Positions 24,115 to 32,113 of a DNA stretch of 34,345 nt are shown here, piece by piece. The stretch comes from Anoxybacillus pushchinoensis (GTDB lineage Bacteria > Bacillota > Bacilli > Bacillales > Anoxybacillaceae): positions 1-34,345 of the forward strand of contig NZ_FOJQ01000027.1 of the NCBI RefSeq assembly GCF_900111795.1, in the 5' to 3' direction. The position numbers were made by a program, and so were the translations under genes. Within the stretch, counting starts at the first letter, position 1, and each line of letters begins with the position of its first letter. The notes beneath the pieces are model-generated. The model was not told the origin of the DNA, made no database searches, and worked only from the letters and a program-made list of their open reading frames with translations.

Positions 24115-25101
24115 TTATTCAATGAATTCCGCCATGCTATCCCATTCGCTTCTCCATTCCACACCCATCTCTTGCGCTGCTTTTTTATTGATGACAAGCT
24201 TTAACTTTTGCGGATATTGCACTGGAAGTTCGGACGGTTTTTTCTTTCCTTCTAAAATGTCAGCTGCCATCACACCCGCTTCGTAGCCAATATCATAATA
24301 GTCAAAGCCGTATGCCGCAAAACCACCACGTTTGACCGAATCTAACTCCCCAACAAAAAGCGGGATGTCTTGATCGTTTGCAACTTGAATGACGGATTCA
24401 AGTGCAGAAACAACAGTATTGTCTGTAATAACATAAAAACAATCCACTTTGCCGACTAACGATTCCGCTGCTTGCTTCACTTCCGCCGACGTCGACACCG
24501 ACACAGGTACGATCGTTAAATCGGTTCCCTCCATCGCTTTTTTCACCGCATCCACTTGCGCGACGGAGTTTTGTTCACCAGCGTTATAAATCATCCCGAC
24601 GCGATTTCCATCGACAAATTGATCAATAAATTGCACCGTTTTCGGAATGGCGTCTGGATGTGTGTCTGTCGTTCCTGTCACGTTTCCGCCCGGCTGTTCC
24701 ATCGACTGTACAAGTTTCGCGCCAACCGGATCCGTCACAGACGTAAAGACGATCGGAATATCTTTCGTTGCATTTAATGCACCAAGCGCACTCGGCGTTG
24801 AGTTCGCGAAGATTAAATCGACGCCATCCGCGACGAAGTTGTTGGCGATCGTTTGATTATTGTTCATATCTCCTTGCGCAATTTGCACGTCGTATTCCAC
24901 TTTTAATCCTTTATCTTCAAGCGCCTTTTTAAACCCGTTAAACGCCGCATCGAGCGATGGATGTTCAACAATTTGCGTCACGCCGACTTTATATGTTTTT
25001 TCTTTTTCCTCACTCGTTTCTTTCGTCGTTTTCTCTCCGGAACATCCAGCAAGCACGCTGCCGGCAAGCAACAACGCCCCACACGTTTTCAACCACTTCA
25101 T
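24115..25101 (-). CDS. ABC_sub_bind family substrate-binding lipoprotein (TrpX-type)
   Basis: A 328-residue exported lipoprotein: signal peptide MKWLKTCGALLLAGSVLAGC with lipobox LAGC (Cys20). The mature part is a periplasmic-binding-protein type 1 fold with YKVGVTQIVEHPSLDAAFNGFKKAL, DLIFANSTPSALGALNAT, IPIVFTSVTDPVGAKLV and VGMIYNAGEQNS, all typical of the ABC_sub_bind family. It delivers a small ligand, possibly tryptophan, tyrosine or another amino acid, to the downstream permease and ATPase. The ligand cannot be fixed from sequence. GGGGG lies before the ATG. First gene of a three-gene operon. Confidence 0.93.
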   Translation of the reverse strand: MKWLKTCGALLLAGSVLAGCSGEKTTKETSEEKEKTYKVGVTQIVEHPSLDAAFNGFKKALEDKGLKVEYDVQIAQGDMNNNQTIANNFVADGVDLIFANSTPSALGALNATKDIPIVFTSVTDPVGAKLVQSMEQPGGNVTGTTDTHPDAIPKTVQFIDQFVDGNRVGMIYNAGEQNSVAQVDAVKKAMEGTDLTIVPVSVSTSAEVKQAAESLVGKVDCFYVITDNTVVSALESVIQVANDQDIPLFVGELDSVKRGGFAAYGFDYYDIGYEAGVMAADILEGKKKPSELPVQYPQKLKLVINKKAAQEMGVEWRSEWDSMAEFIE

Positions 25102-25145
25102 TTGTATCCCCCTTACTTTTTCGCTGTTTCGCTTTTATGCGTTAA

Positions 25146-25174
25146 ATTATACGAATATATTTTCTAAATATCAA
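25146..25174 (-). promoter_or_regulatory. Sigma-A promoter of the ABC importer operon
   Basis: Minus strand: TTGATA (25169-25174), 17-bp spacer, TATAAT (25146-25151), 45 nt before the lipoprotein start. The leader is too short for a T-box or riboswitch. Confidence 0.8.
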
Positions 25175-25191
25175 GCAAATTCTAAAAAATA

Positions 25192-25221
25192 AATAAAAAA
25201 ACGGTGCTTATTGTGCACCGC
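25192..25221 (-). terminator. Terminator of the lcfB-like gene
   Basis: Stem GCGGTGC / GCACCGT (7 bp) with the stop codon in the loop, followed on the minus strand by a T-rich run. Confidence 0.88.
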
Positions 25222-26758
25222 TTTGAGAGAGGACTTGTTCTTTTAACGCCCGTCTTAAAATTTTTCCTGTCGTATTTTTTGGCAATTCATCTAAAAATTC
25301 AATTGAACTTGGTACTTTATATTTCGCTAAATGCTCGCTGCAATACGCGATGAGCTGTTGTTCAGTCAACTGTTTATTTTTACTCACAACGTAACATTTC
25401 ACCGCTTCACCAAAATTCGGATCAGGGACGCCAATGACAGCCGCTTCAACAACATCTGGATGGCTGTACAATACTTCTTCCACTTCACGTGGATATACGT
25501 TATACCCACCGACGATAATCATATCTTTTTTCCGATCGACAATATAAAAATATCCTTCCTCATCCATTTTTGCTAAGTCGCCTGTATATAGCCAACCGTC
25601 GCGAATCGTATGCGCCGTTTCTTCCGGCATTTTATAATATCCTTTCATCACGTTCGGTCCGCGTACGATCAGTTCACCTACTTCGCCGACCGGCACTTCC
25701 TCTCCTAATTCGTTCACAATTTTATTTTCCACGTTTATAATGCTCGTTCCAATCGAGCCCGGTTTGCGCGGACGATCGAGCGGATTAAAACATGTAACTG
25801 GCGAAGCTTCTGAAAGTCCATACCCTTCGGAAACGATCACCTGAAACTTTTTCTCGAAATTTTTCAATAGTGCTACAGGCATCGATGCCCCACCGGAAAT
25901 GCATAGACGAATGTGCGAAAAATGTTCTGCCTTTCCGTCTGGATATTGATATAAAAAGTTGTACATCGTCGGCACTCCAGCAAAAACGGTCGCCTTTTGC
26001 TCGCTTGCGATTCGGAATACGTCTCCGGGACTAAACTTCGGAAGAATAAGCACCGTTCCGCCGTTCATAAGCGGTGCATTGAGCGCCACCGTTAAACAAA
26101 AGACATGAAACATCGGCAACGTCGCAATGACGCGGTCGTCTTCGTTTATTTTTAAGTAATCGGCCACATCTTGAGCGTTGCTGTAAAGATTTTTATGCGT
26201 CAACATCGCCCCTTTCGGTTTTCCCGTCGTCCCCGATGTGTATAAAATAACTGCTACATCGTCATCATGGAGCGCCGGACCGAAAAACGGAACTTCACCT
26301 GTCGCTAACACCGTTGCAAACGATTTCATTTTTTCAGGCAAAATGATGCCATGTTCTTTTCCTTGCGGCGTTTCGCAAATAATGATATGCTCGACGCTCG
26401 GTAAGCGTCCGTCAAGCTTCATCAATGTCGGAATAACGAGATCGAGCGCAATTACTACTTTCACATCACCGTTTGTTAAAATGTAATGAATTTCATCGGG
26501 CGTATAAATCGGATTAATTGGAATGACCGTCGCCCCGGCGCGCATCGCCCCGTACAAACTGACGACAAAATATGGCGAATTGCCTAATAACAACGCCACA
26601 TGGTCTCCTTTGTTTACCCCGAGCTTTGCTAGACCGCTCGCAAACTTCATAACTGCTCCGTTCAACTCGCCATACGTCGCCTCAGTTGTTTCAAACACGT
26701 ATGCTCGCTTGTCCGGCTTTTGTGATGCGATTTGTTCTAACCGTGAAACTAAATTCAT
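25208..26758 (-). CDS. lcfB: Long-chain fatty-acid-CoA ligase (LcfB-like)
   Basis: A 516-residue adenylate-forming enzyme: [11 protein letters not shown] at 173-183, GYGLSEASP in the middle, [29 protein letters not shown] and the catalytic-lysine end [12 protein letters not shown]. It activates long-chain fatty acids with ATP and CoA before beta-oxidation. The ATG at 26758 follows GGGGAGAA; the reading to 26797 would run through a FadR operator. B. subtilis LcfB (YhfL, 513 residues) lies beside yhfI, yhfM and yhfN, as here in rearranged form. A perfect FadR-type palindrome upstream supports a fatty-acid role. Confidence 0.93.
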   Translation of the reverse strand: MNLVSRLEQIASQKPDKRAYVFETTEATYGELNGAVMKFASGLAKLGVNKGDHVALLLGNSPYFVVSLYGAMRAGATVIPINPIYTPDEIHYILTNGDVKVVIALDLVIPTLMKLDGRLPSVEHIIICETPQGKEHGIILPEKMKSFATVLATGEVPFFGPALHDDDVAVILYTSGTTGKPKGAMLTHKNLYSNAQDVADYLKINEDDRVIATLPMFHVFCLTVALNAPLMNGGTVLILPKFSPGDVFRIASEQKATVFAGVPTMYNFLYQYPDGKAEHFSHIRLCISGGASMPVALLKNFEKKFQVIVSEGYGLSEASPVTCFNPLDRPRKPGSIGTSIINVENKIVNELGEEVPVGEVGELIVRGPNVMKGYYKMPEETAHTIRDGWLYTGDLAKMDEEGYFYIVDRKKDMIIVGGYNVYPREVEEVLYSHPDVVEAAVIGVPDPNFGEAVKCYVVSKNKQLTEQQLIAYCSEHLAKYKVPSSIEFLDELPKNTTGKILRRALKEQVLSQSGAQ

Positions 26759-26776
26759 TTTCTCCCCACCCCTCTT

Positions 26777-26798
26777 AATGAATGAATAGTCATTCATT
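26777..26798. promoter_or_regulatory. FadR operator upstream of lcfB
   Basis: A 9+4+9 bp perfect palindrome; its core TGAATGAATAGTCATTCA (26779-26796) agrees at every position with the B. subtilis FadR (YsiA) consensus as I know it, TGAATGAMTANTCATTCA. It lies between the promoter and the ribosome binding site, where a TetR-family repressor relieved by long-chain acyl-CoA would block transcription. Confidence 0.88.
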
Positions 26799-26823
26799 TT
26801 AAAATTAAAAAAATTCTAAATGT

Positions 26824-26852
26824 ATTATATTTTAAAATAAAAAAACAAGCAA
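26824..26852 (-). promoter_or_regulatory. Candidate sigma-A promoter of lcfB
   Basis: Minus strand: TTGCTT (26847-26852), 17-bp spacer, TATAAT (26824-26829). The FadR palindrome begins about 25 nt downstream of the -10, over the transcribed start. The rest of the 26799-26900 gap is AT-rich with nothing further recognised. Confidence 0.6.
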
Positions 26853-26900
26853 GTAGAACATTGTCGTGCAAACGATCACGTCTTGCCTCTCCTAGGTGGG

Positions 26901-26930
26901 TAAAAAAAGAAAACGGGGGCTCTCCCCGTT
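26901..26930 (-). terminator. Terminator of the exonuclease gene
   Basis: Stem AACGGGG / CCCCGTT (7 bp), 5-nt loop, then TTCTTTTTTT on the minus strand. The stem includes the first two bases of the stop-codon region. Confidence 0.9.
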
Positions 26931-27591
26931 AAAATGACAACGACCGCATTTGGCTATCGGTTGCCCGCAGCAATTCTCCCCATGTTTCATATCCACGCAG
27001 CCGAAATTGTTGTAACAGCTCCACGAATAAATACGCGGTCGTTAGCGCATCGCCAAGGGCGGAATGACGTTCGTACATACGCGTGCCGAACGCTTGCGCA
27101 TATCGCTCTAAATCGCGCATATCATACGACGGTGCAATGAAACCGATTAAATCGAGCGTATCAATAAACGTCGGCTTGTGAAATTTCATTTTTTCGCGGC
27201 GCAATTCATGTTTGATGACCAATAAATCGAATGGAATGTAATGGCCGACAAAACAGGCGCTTTGTTTTTGTTCAACAAACTGGAAAAATTGTTGCAACAC
27301 CTCGATTGCGATGGGGGCATGTCGCACTTTTTCTTCCGTAATGCCTGTTAACTCTACAATGACAGGCGGAATGTCGCGGTTTGGATTCACATACGTATGA
27401 AACGTCTCATTTTCAAGCACCGTCGTTCCTTTCACTTGCACCGCACCAATTTCAATGAGACGATCAGCCGTTGCAACGTTAAAGCCTGTCGTTTCTGTAT
27501 CAAATACTGTAAAGATGATGTCATCAATCGGTGTTGATAACGGGATGTTGTCGTTTAACTTGTAATCGATCGCCTTTCGTAAAAAAAACAT
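26929..27591 (-). CDS. DEDDh 3'-5' exonuclease (DNA polymerase III epsilon-like)
   Basis: A 220-residue exonuclease-domain protein. ExoI motif FDTETTGF has D31 and E33; ExoII is in FVGHYIPFDLLVIKHEL; ExoIII is YERHSALGDALTTAYLF, with catalytic H and D. Family members remove nucleotides from 3' ends of DNA or RNA; free-standing ones act in repair or RNA turnover. The ATG at 27591 has AAGGGGG 6 nt upstream; an in-frame ATG at 27597 abuts it. It starts 11 nt after the DUF294 gene and is likely co-transcribed with it. Confidence 0.9.
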   Translation of the reverse strand: MFFLRKAIDYKLNDNIPLSTPIDDIIFTVFDTETTGFNVATADRLIEIGAVQVKGTTVLENETFHTYVNPNRDIPPVIVELTGITEEKVRHAPIAIEVLQQFFQFVEQKQSACFVGHYIPFDLLVIKHELRREKMKFHKPTFIDTLDLIGFIAPSYDMRDLERYAQAFGTRMYERHSALGDALTTAYLFVELLQQFRLRGYETWGELLRATDSQMRSLSF

Positions 27592-27602
27592 GACCATCCC
27601 CC

Positions 27603-29438
27603 TTAAAAATGAGAAAATAATTGCGCTTGTAGTTGCTTTAACGTTTTTAAACTTAAAATGAGTTCATCTTTTTCTCTCGTTGTCATCGTCGTAAACGATA
27701 AGACAGATGACGCTTGTTTATTCGCTTTATAATGGTTCCATTTATGACGAATGTAAATAGCTAACACGTTTTCAACCGCTTTTTGCACATCTTTTGCAAA
27801 CGATGGGGACAACACGTGTTTCTCCTTTAGCTTCTCAATTCGCTCAAACGGTGTACCGGATACAATTCCGTGAATGAGTGATAAAATTTGCACGCTATGA
27901 TGGTACGGAAATAACACTTCTTTTTTCATATCAATCGTTTTTCGCTCAAGGCCGAAAATGGACCGAATCGGGCGGTCAAGCGTCGGAATTTCATTTTGCT
28001 TTTCTATCTCAACGAGGCGAAAAAAGAAAATTTTCGCCCGATTGAGTTGTTCTCGAATTTGTTGTTCGAACGTACGGTGCAAGTCCATATCCCCATATAC
28101 AAACCGATATGAGAAAAAATTTTGCGCCAACAACAAATTGTCATTTGTCGCATGAATCATCCACTCGCGCAAACGATCTTTCCACGTCTCGAGCGAGCCG
28201 CGCCACGCCTTTTCACTCGCCATCATTTTTCCTTTGCATCGTTCATAACCAGCTTTCTCCATAACACACACGATCGCCTCACCGAGCTTCGCAAAATACG
28301 CAGCATGTTCGTCGCTTTCGTACACGAGGAAATGGTCTTGATCGGTCAATAAAAATTGCTCTCTCCGACCGCTTGAACCCATTTGGTAAAAGGCGAAACG
28401 ACACGGCGGCTCTCCGACTTTGTTTACCGCCAACGCCATACAACGCAACACAAGGCGATCATATAGTTTCGTAATCATATTTAAACATTGGGCAATCGGT
28501 ACTTGGTCGCTCAACATCGTTCCTAACAGTTCATAAATGGCCATTTTCATTTTTGGCAACGTTCGCTCATCAGCATGATCAATTTGTTGAATCGTGCGCA
28601 TCATACTTTCATTTTTCTTTCTCATTAAATCAGAAAACGTCACTATTCCTTGTACTTTTTCATCGTCAACAACCGGCAAATGTTTTACTCCGCGCTCAAT
28701 CATCATCGCAAGCGCATCATAGTAGTAAGCGAAGCGCGAAATCGTTGCGACATCTTTTGTCATTACTCGTTCGATGGCTGTATCATACGGAAGCGAGCAA
28801 CTAAGCACTCGCTCGACAAGATCTGTTTCAGTAACGATGCCGCATAACTTTTTTTCTTCCGTCACAATAATGGAACTAATATGCGTCTCCGCCATTTTTT
28901 TCGCCGCCTCTTGTACCGTTGCGGTGGGCGGTAAAGTGACGACATCGCGAACCATTAAATCTTGTACGGGAACGACAAATGATGTTGAATCGCCAAATTT
29001 ACGCGCCTGCTTAATTTGTTCAGCAAGCGATACGTACACATCTTTTAAGCGTACACACACCTGCGCAAGCAAATAGTCATGTACGTTCGGGTCATCCCAT
29101 AAACGCGATAAAACAGAAAACGGTATAATAAGCACTTCGCATCGTTCCGCTGCCCTTACCGCGACAAGTTCTTCTTTTCCTCCCCCTTTTGATACACCTA
29201 AAAAATCCGCTAAACTAGAAAAGCCAATGAGCCCTCCTTTTTGCACAACTTCAAGCACTTCATCATATCCTTCGTGCTCGACGTACACTTCCGCCACCCC
29301 GTCAAGCAACAAAACAAGCCCTTTACGCCGCTCATTTTTACCTAAAATCGTATCGTCTTTTTCAAACGTTTTTCGTTCACATATAGCAATGAGCCGATCA
29401 ATCTCTTCTTTTGGCAAACCGCTAAATAGTGGATGCAC
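27603..29438 (-). CDS. cNMP-binding/CBS/DUF294 nucleotidyltransferase-like protein
   Basis: A 611-residue cytoplasmic multidomain protein: cyclic-nucleotide-binding fold at about 5-120, two CBS domains at about 155-275 (LMVRDVVTLPPTATVQEAA and VMTKDVATISRFAYYYDAL), a DUF294 nucleotidyltransferase-like domain at about 300-440 with GSSGRREQFLLTDQDH (G354, S355, D366, D368), and a helical C-terminal DUF294 domain. This layout resembles GlnD-like regulators that bind nucleotides; the target is unknown. The start is GTG at 29438 with GGGAGG 7 nt upstream. It follows the acetate-type symporter gene with a terminator between, and precedes the exonuclease gene. Confidence 0.92.
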   Translation of the reverse strand: MHPLFSGLPKEEIDRLIAICERKTFEKDDTILGKNERRKGLVLLLDGVAEVYVEHEGYDEVLEVVQKGGLIGFSSLADFLGVSKGGGKEELVAVRAAERCEVLIIPFSVLSRLWDDPNVHDYLLAQVCVRLKDVYVSLAEQIKQARKFGDSTSFVVPVQDLMVRDVVTLPPTATVQEAAKKMAETHISSIIVTEEKKLCGIVTETDLVERVLSCSLPYDTAIERVMTKDVATISRFAYYYDALAMMIERGVKHLPVVDDEKVQGIVTFSDLMRKKNESMMRTIQQIDHADERTLPKMKMAIYELLGTMLSDQVPIAQCLNMITKLYDRLVLRCMALAVNKVGEPPCRFAFYQMGSSGRREQFLLTDQDHFLVYESDEHAAYFAKLGEAIVCVMEKAGYERCKGKMMASEKAWRGSLETWKDRLREWMIHATNDNLLLAQNFFSYRFVYGDMDLHRTFEQQIREQLNRAKIFFFRLVEIEKQNEIPTLDRPIRSIFGLERKTIDMKKEVLFPYHHSVQILSLIHGIVSGTPFERIEKLKEKHVLSPSFAKDVQKAVENVLAIYIRHKWNHYKANKQASSVLSFTTMTTREKDELILSLKTLKQLQAQLFSHF

Positions 29439-29453
29439 TTTTTCCCCTCCCTT

Positions 29454-29484
29454 ATAAAAACCGGCATCTGTATACACAGATGCC
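29454..29484 (-). terminator. Intercistronic terminator between symporter and DUF294 genes
   Basis: An almost perfect 22-bp inverted repeat, GGCATCTG / CAGATGCC arms (29463-29484), then GGTTTTTA on the minus strand. It lies 7 nt after the symporter stop codon and ends 16 nt before the GTG of the next gene. Confidence 0.82.
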
Positions 29485-29490
29485 TTTACA

Positions 29491-31140
29491 TTATCTCATC
29501 CACACTTGGCCGTCTTTATATGTCATTTGCTCTGGATAACGAAGGTCATACACTTCTTCTTGTACAGCTTGCGAAGGTTCTTTCGTCATTAACGATACGA
29601 CGACATTTGCCACAAGTGCGGCTGCAGCACCAAACACCCCTGCACCTGTATCAACAATGCCTGCAATCGAAAACCCACCGTATTTCGCCGCTAAAATGTA
29701 GCCTAACGAAACGATTAAACCAACGAGCATGCCCGCGATCGCACCTGCAGAGTTTGAACGTTTCCACCATACACCAAGCACAAGGGCAGGGAAGAACGTA
29801 CTTGCCGCAATTGCAAACGCCCACGCGACAATTTGCGTAATCACACCCGGAGGATTTAAAGCGACTAAACCAGCTAACACCGTCGCTGCCGCAATCGAGA
29901 TGCGTGCAACAAGCAAGCGATTTTGTTCCGATGCGTTCGGGCGCAAAATACGATAATAAATGTCGTGTGCAAATGACGATGAAATAGCAATCATTAAACC
30001 TCCCGCTGTCGACAACGCCGCTGCCATCGCACCAGCTGCGACTAATCCAATGACAAACATGCCGAGGTTTGCGATCTCTGGAGTTGCCATAACGACAATG
30101 TCATTGCTAATGACCATCTCTTGCCATTGTAAAATTCCGTCACCATTCGCATCCGCAATTTGTAACTTCCCTGTATTAATCCATTTTTCTGTCCACGCCG
30201 GCAACTCGGTAATTTTTTGTCCAACGACGTTTTTAACGAGGATGAAACGCGAAAACGCAGCATACGCCGGTGCTGATAAATAAAGCAACCCGATAAATAA
30301 AAGTGCCCACGCTCCTGACCAACGTGCCGCCTTCATCGTTGATACCGTATAAAATCGAACGATAACGTGCGGAAGTCCCGCTGTTCCAGCCATTAATGTA
30401 AACATAAGGGCGAGAAATTGCCACTTACTTCCCTGTAAAAACGGCTCTGCGTATTGCGAAATCCCGAGTTGCTGATCTAGTTCTTGAAATTGACCGACAA
30501 TTTTCCCGTAAGAAAGCCAAGGAATTGGATTTCCTGTCAGCTGTAGCGACATAAAGACAACTGGAATTAAATACGCGATAATTAAAATGATGTATTGGGC
30601 TACTTGTGTCCATGTAATTCCTTTCATTCCGCCAAACGCCGCATAAAACGCAATTAACACAACCCCAATCATCGTGCCGACTCTCGCATCAACTTCGAGC
30701 AAACGCCCGATAACAACTCCTGAACCTGAAAGCTGACCGATGGAATAAACGAACGAAATAATGATCGTACAAATGGCTGCAATGAGACGCGCGGAATGGC
30801 TCTCGTAACGGTCGCCAATAAATTCTGGCACCGTATAGCGACCGTATTTGCGAAGCTGTGGAGCAAGCAAAAACGTCAGAAGCAAATAGCCGCCCGTCCA
30901 TCCCATAATGTATGCAAGACCATCATACCCTAGCAACATGATCGTACCAGCCATACCGATAAATGACGCAGCGCTCATCCAGTCCGCCGCGATCGCCATA
31001 CCGTTTGAAAATGGAGAAATACCGCGTCCTGCTACGTAGAAATCAGATGTTTCTTTCGCTTTATTGTAAATGGCAATCCCAATATATAACGCAAATGAAG
31101 CGATAATGATAGATAAAGACACGAGAAATTGTGTATCCAT
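29491..31140 (-). CDS. Sodium:solute symporter (SSS), cation/acetate symporter ActP-like
   Basis: A 549-residue membrane protein with about 13 segments. SDFYVAGRGISPFSNGMAIAADWMSAASFIGMAG near the N-terminus and RYTVPEFIGDRY are SSS hallmarks. LPHVIVRFYTV and the C-terminal NPPGVITQIVAWAFAIAAS complete an ActP-like pattern. It likely imports acetate or another short monocarboxylate with Na+. The adjacent DUF485 gene is the classical yjcH-actP pairing. Residues 330-341, DANGDGILQWQE in a loop between membrane segments, match an EF-hand calcium loop. GGGGGAG precedes the ATG. Confidence 0.93.
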   Translation of the reverse strand: MDTQFLVSLSIIIASFALYIGIAIYNKAKETSDFYVAGRGISPFSNGMAIAADWMSAASFIGMAGTIMLLGYDGLAYIMGWTGGYLLLTFLLAPQLRKYGRYTVPEFIGDRYESHSARLIAAICTIIISFVYSIGQLSGSGVVIGRLLEVDARVGTMIGVVLIAFYAAFGGMKGITWTQVAQYIILIIAYLIPVVFMSLQLTGNPIPWLSYGKIVGQFQELDQQLGISQYAEPFLQGSKWQFLALMFTLMAGTAGLPHVIVRFYTVSTMKAARWSGAWALLFIGLLYLSAPAYAAFSRFILVKNVVGQKITELPAWTEKWINTGKLQIADANGDGILQWQEMVISNDIVVMATPEIANLGMFVIGLVAAGAMAAALSTAGGLMIAISSSFAHDIYYRILRPNASEQNRLLVARISIAAATVLAGLVALNPPGVITQIVAWAFAIAASTFFPALVLGVWWKRSNSAGAIAGMLVGLIVSLGYILAAKYGGFSIAGIVDTGAGVFGAAAALVANVVVSLMTKEPSQAVQEEVYDLRYPEQMTYKDGQVWMR

Positions 31141-31166
31141 CGTGCTCCCCCTTCCCCTTTGTTCTC

Positions 31167-31469
31167 TTAATGATCAAGTGTTTTCCCTGCGCTTAGTTGC
31201 TCGTTTCTCTCTTCGCTAATGCCATACTTTTTGTCAATGCTGTCGCTTAACTTTGCATTAATAAACAACAAGACGATAAACGTCACTACAGCCCCTTGTG
31301 CCCCCATGAAATAATGAAACGGAAATCCGTTAAACGTCATGTTTTTAAACGATTCCGCAAACATGACAACGCCAAATGATACAATAAACCAAATAATCAA
31401 AAAAATGACAATTAACCGCACGCGCTCACGGAAGTATGAATCGGCAATTTTTTTATCAATTTGTCTCAA
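31167..31469 (-). CDS. DUF485 membrane protein (YjcH-like)
   Basis: A 100-residue inner-membrane protein with two hydrophobic segments (about 18-40 and 54-70), YFRERVRLIVIFLIIWFIVSFGVVMFA being typical of DUF485. The family is found beside ActP-type symporters and is thought to assist them. The start is TTG with GGGGG 9 nt upstream; no ATG precedes the conserved part. The start lies inside the end of the small membrane protein gene, a 14-nt overlap, and 26 nt separate it from the symporter gene. Confidence 0.9.
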   Translation of the reverse strand: MRQIDKKIADSYFRERVRLIVIFLIIWFIVSFGVVMFAESFKNMTFNGFPFHYFMGAQGAVVTFIVLLFINAKLSDSIDKKYGISEERNEQLSAGKTLDH

Positions 31470-31659
31470 ACAAACACACCCCCAAGTTAAAAATAAATTT
31501 GACCGTTTCGAAAAATGGCGCTGGGAACGTTATCACTTCAAACAAAAAGTAAGCGAAGACTGACAAAAATGGAATGAGTAAAAAGAAAGGCTTTTGTTTA
31601 CGAAAAGCAACGTACAAACTAGCAACTGTAATGGCTAAGATGAGGTAAAATGCAATCAA
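31456..31659 (-). CDS. Small two-segment membrane protein heading the symporter operon
   Basis: A 67-residue hydrophobic protein with two or three membrane segments (about 2-18, 25-42 and 50-64), MIAFYLILAITVASLYVAF first. I do not recognise a family. It is accepted as a gene because the TTG start at 31659 has GGGGGGAG 4-5 nt upstream, it sits between the operon promoter and DUF485, and its last codons contain the ribosome binding site of DUF485, implying coupled translation. It could be a third subunit or assembly factor of the symporter. The TTG start leaves some doubt. Confidence 0.65.
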   Translation of the reverse strand: MIAFYLILAITVASLYVAFRKQKPFFLLIPFLSVFAYFLFEVITFPAPFFETVKFIFNLGVCLFETN

Positions 31660-31676
31660 ACAACTCCCCCCTATTT

Positions 31677-31690
31677 TGTAAGCGTTATCA
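31677..31690. promoter_or_regulatory. CcpA cre site in the symporter operon leader
   Basis: TGTAAGCGTTATCA matches the catabolite-responsive element TGWNANCGNTNWCA at every defined position. It lies about 60-75 nt downstream of the predicted transcription start and just before the first gene, a position where CcpA bound to HPr(Ser-P) would block elongation. Confidence 0.82.
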
Positions 31691-31758
31691 TTTTCTTTTA
31701 GCCCTCCCCACCTCCTAGTATGTACTGCTAAATTTTAAGAAAATTCTAACACAATCAT

Positions 31759-31787
31759 ATTATCTCCACTTTTCATTTCATCGTCAA
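31759..31787 (-). promoter_or_regulatory. Sigma-A promoter of the symporter operon
   Basis: Minus strand: TTGACG (31782-31787), 17-bp spacer, GATAAT (31759-31764). It gives a leader of about 90 nt containing the cre site and a six-codon mini-frame. Confidence 0.83.
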
Positions 31788-31837
31788 GCATCTGTTCAAA
31801 AAATTTTCAAAATTTTTTATTCTGTATTATAACAAAT

Positions 31838-31881
31838 GAAAAAGGCTAATCCAAAACCGTAACCATGTTTTGAGATTAGCC
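31838..31881 (-). terminator. Terminator of the orphan three-gene operon
   Basis: Outer stem GGCTAATC / GATTAGCC, inner stem CAAAAC / GTTTTG with one bulged base, then TTTTTC on the minus strand, 14 nt after the stop codon of the 70-residue gene. Confidence 0.88.
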
Positions 31882-31894
31882 CCATCATCTCCAT

Positions 31895-32107
31895 TTACTT
31901 TATAAAAGGAAATTTAATATCAAAAAAATATAAAATAACGAGTATAGTAGTCAAAACGAGCGTTTGAATGCTGTCACGTTTAAGTAAAACGCGATGCGAA
32001 GGTTTGCATTCTCGTTTTGATGTCCACCGATGAGTAACATAGGAAGAAAACAAAAACCAACAAAAAATAACTATATAGCTAATTATTCCGTATTGCCACC
32101 ATGTCAT
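31895..32107 (-). CDS. Small two-TM membrane protein, unknown
   Basis: A 70-residue protein with membrane segments at about 5-25 and 47-64, joined by a basic loop (HRWTSKRECKPSHRVLLKRD), so both ends are probably outside and the loop inside. No family recognised. AGGTGAT lies before the ATG, 6 nt after the stop codon of the 222-residue gene. Last gene of a three-gene AT-rich operon closed by a strong terminator. In such a cassette a small membrane protein could be an immunity or effector component, but this is speculation. Confidence 0.65.
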   Translation of the reverse strand: MTWWQYGIISYIVIFCWFLFSSYVTHRWTSKRECKPSHRVLLKRDSIQTLVLTTILVILYFFDIKFPFIK

Positions 32108-32113
32108 TTGAAA

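Noticed and set aside
25102-25200. T-box or riboswitch ahead of the amino-acid-type ABC importer
   Set aside because: The promoter is only 45 nt from the start codon, too short for such a leader, and no specifier or anti-terminator structure is visible.
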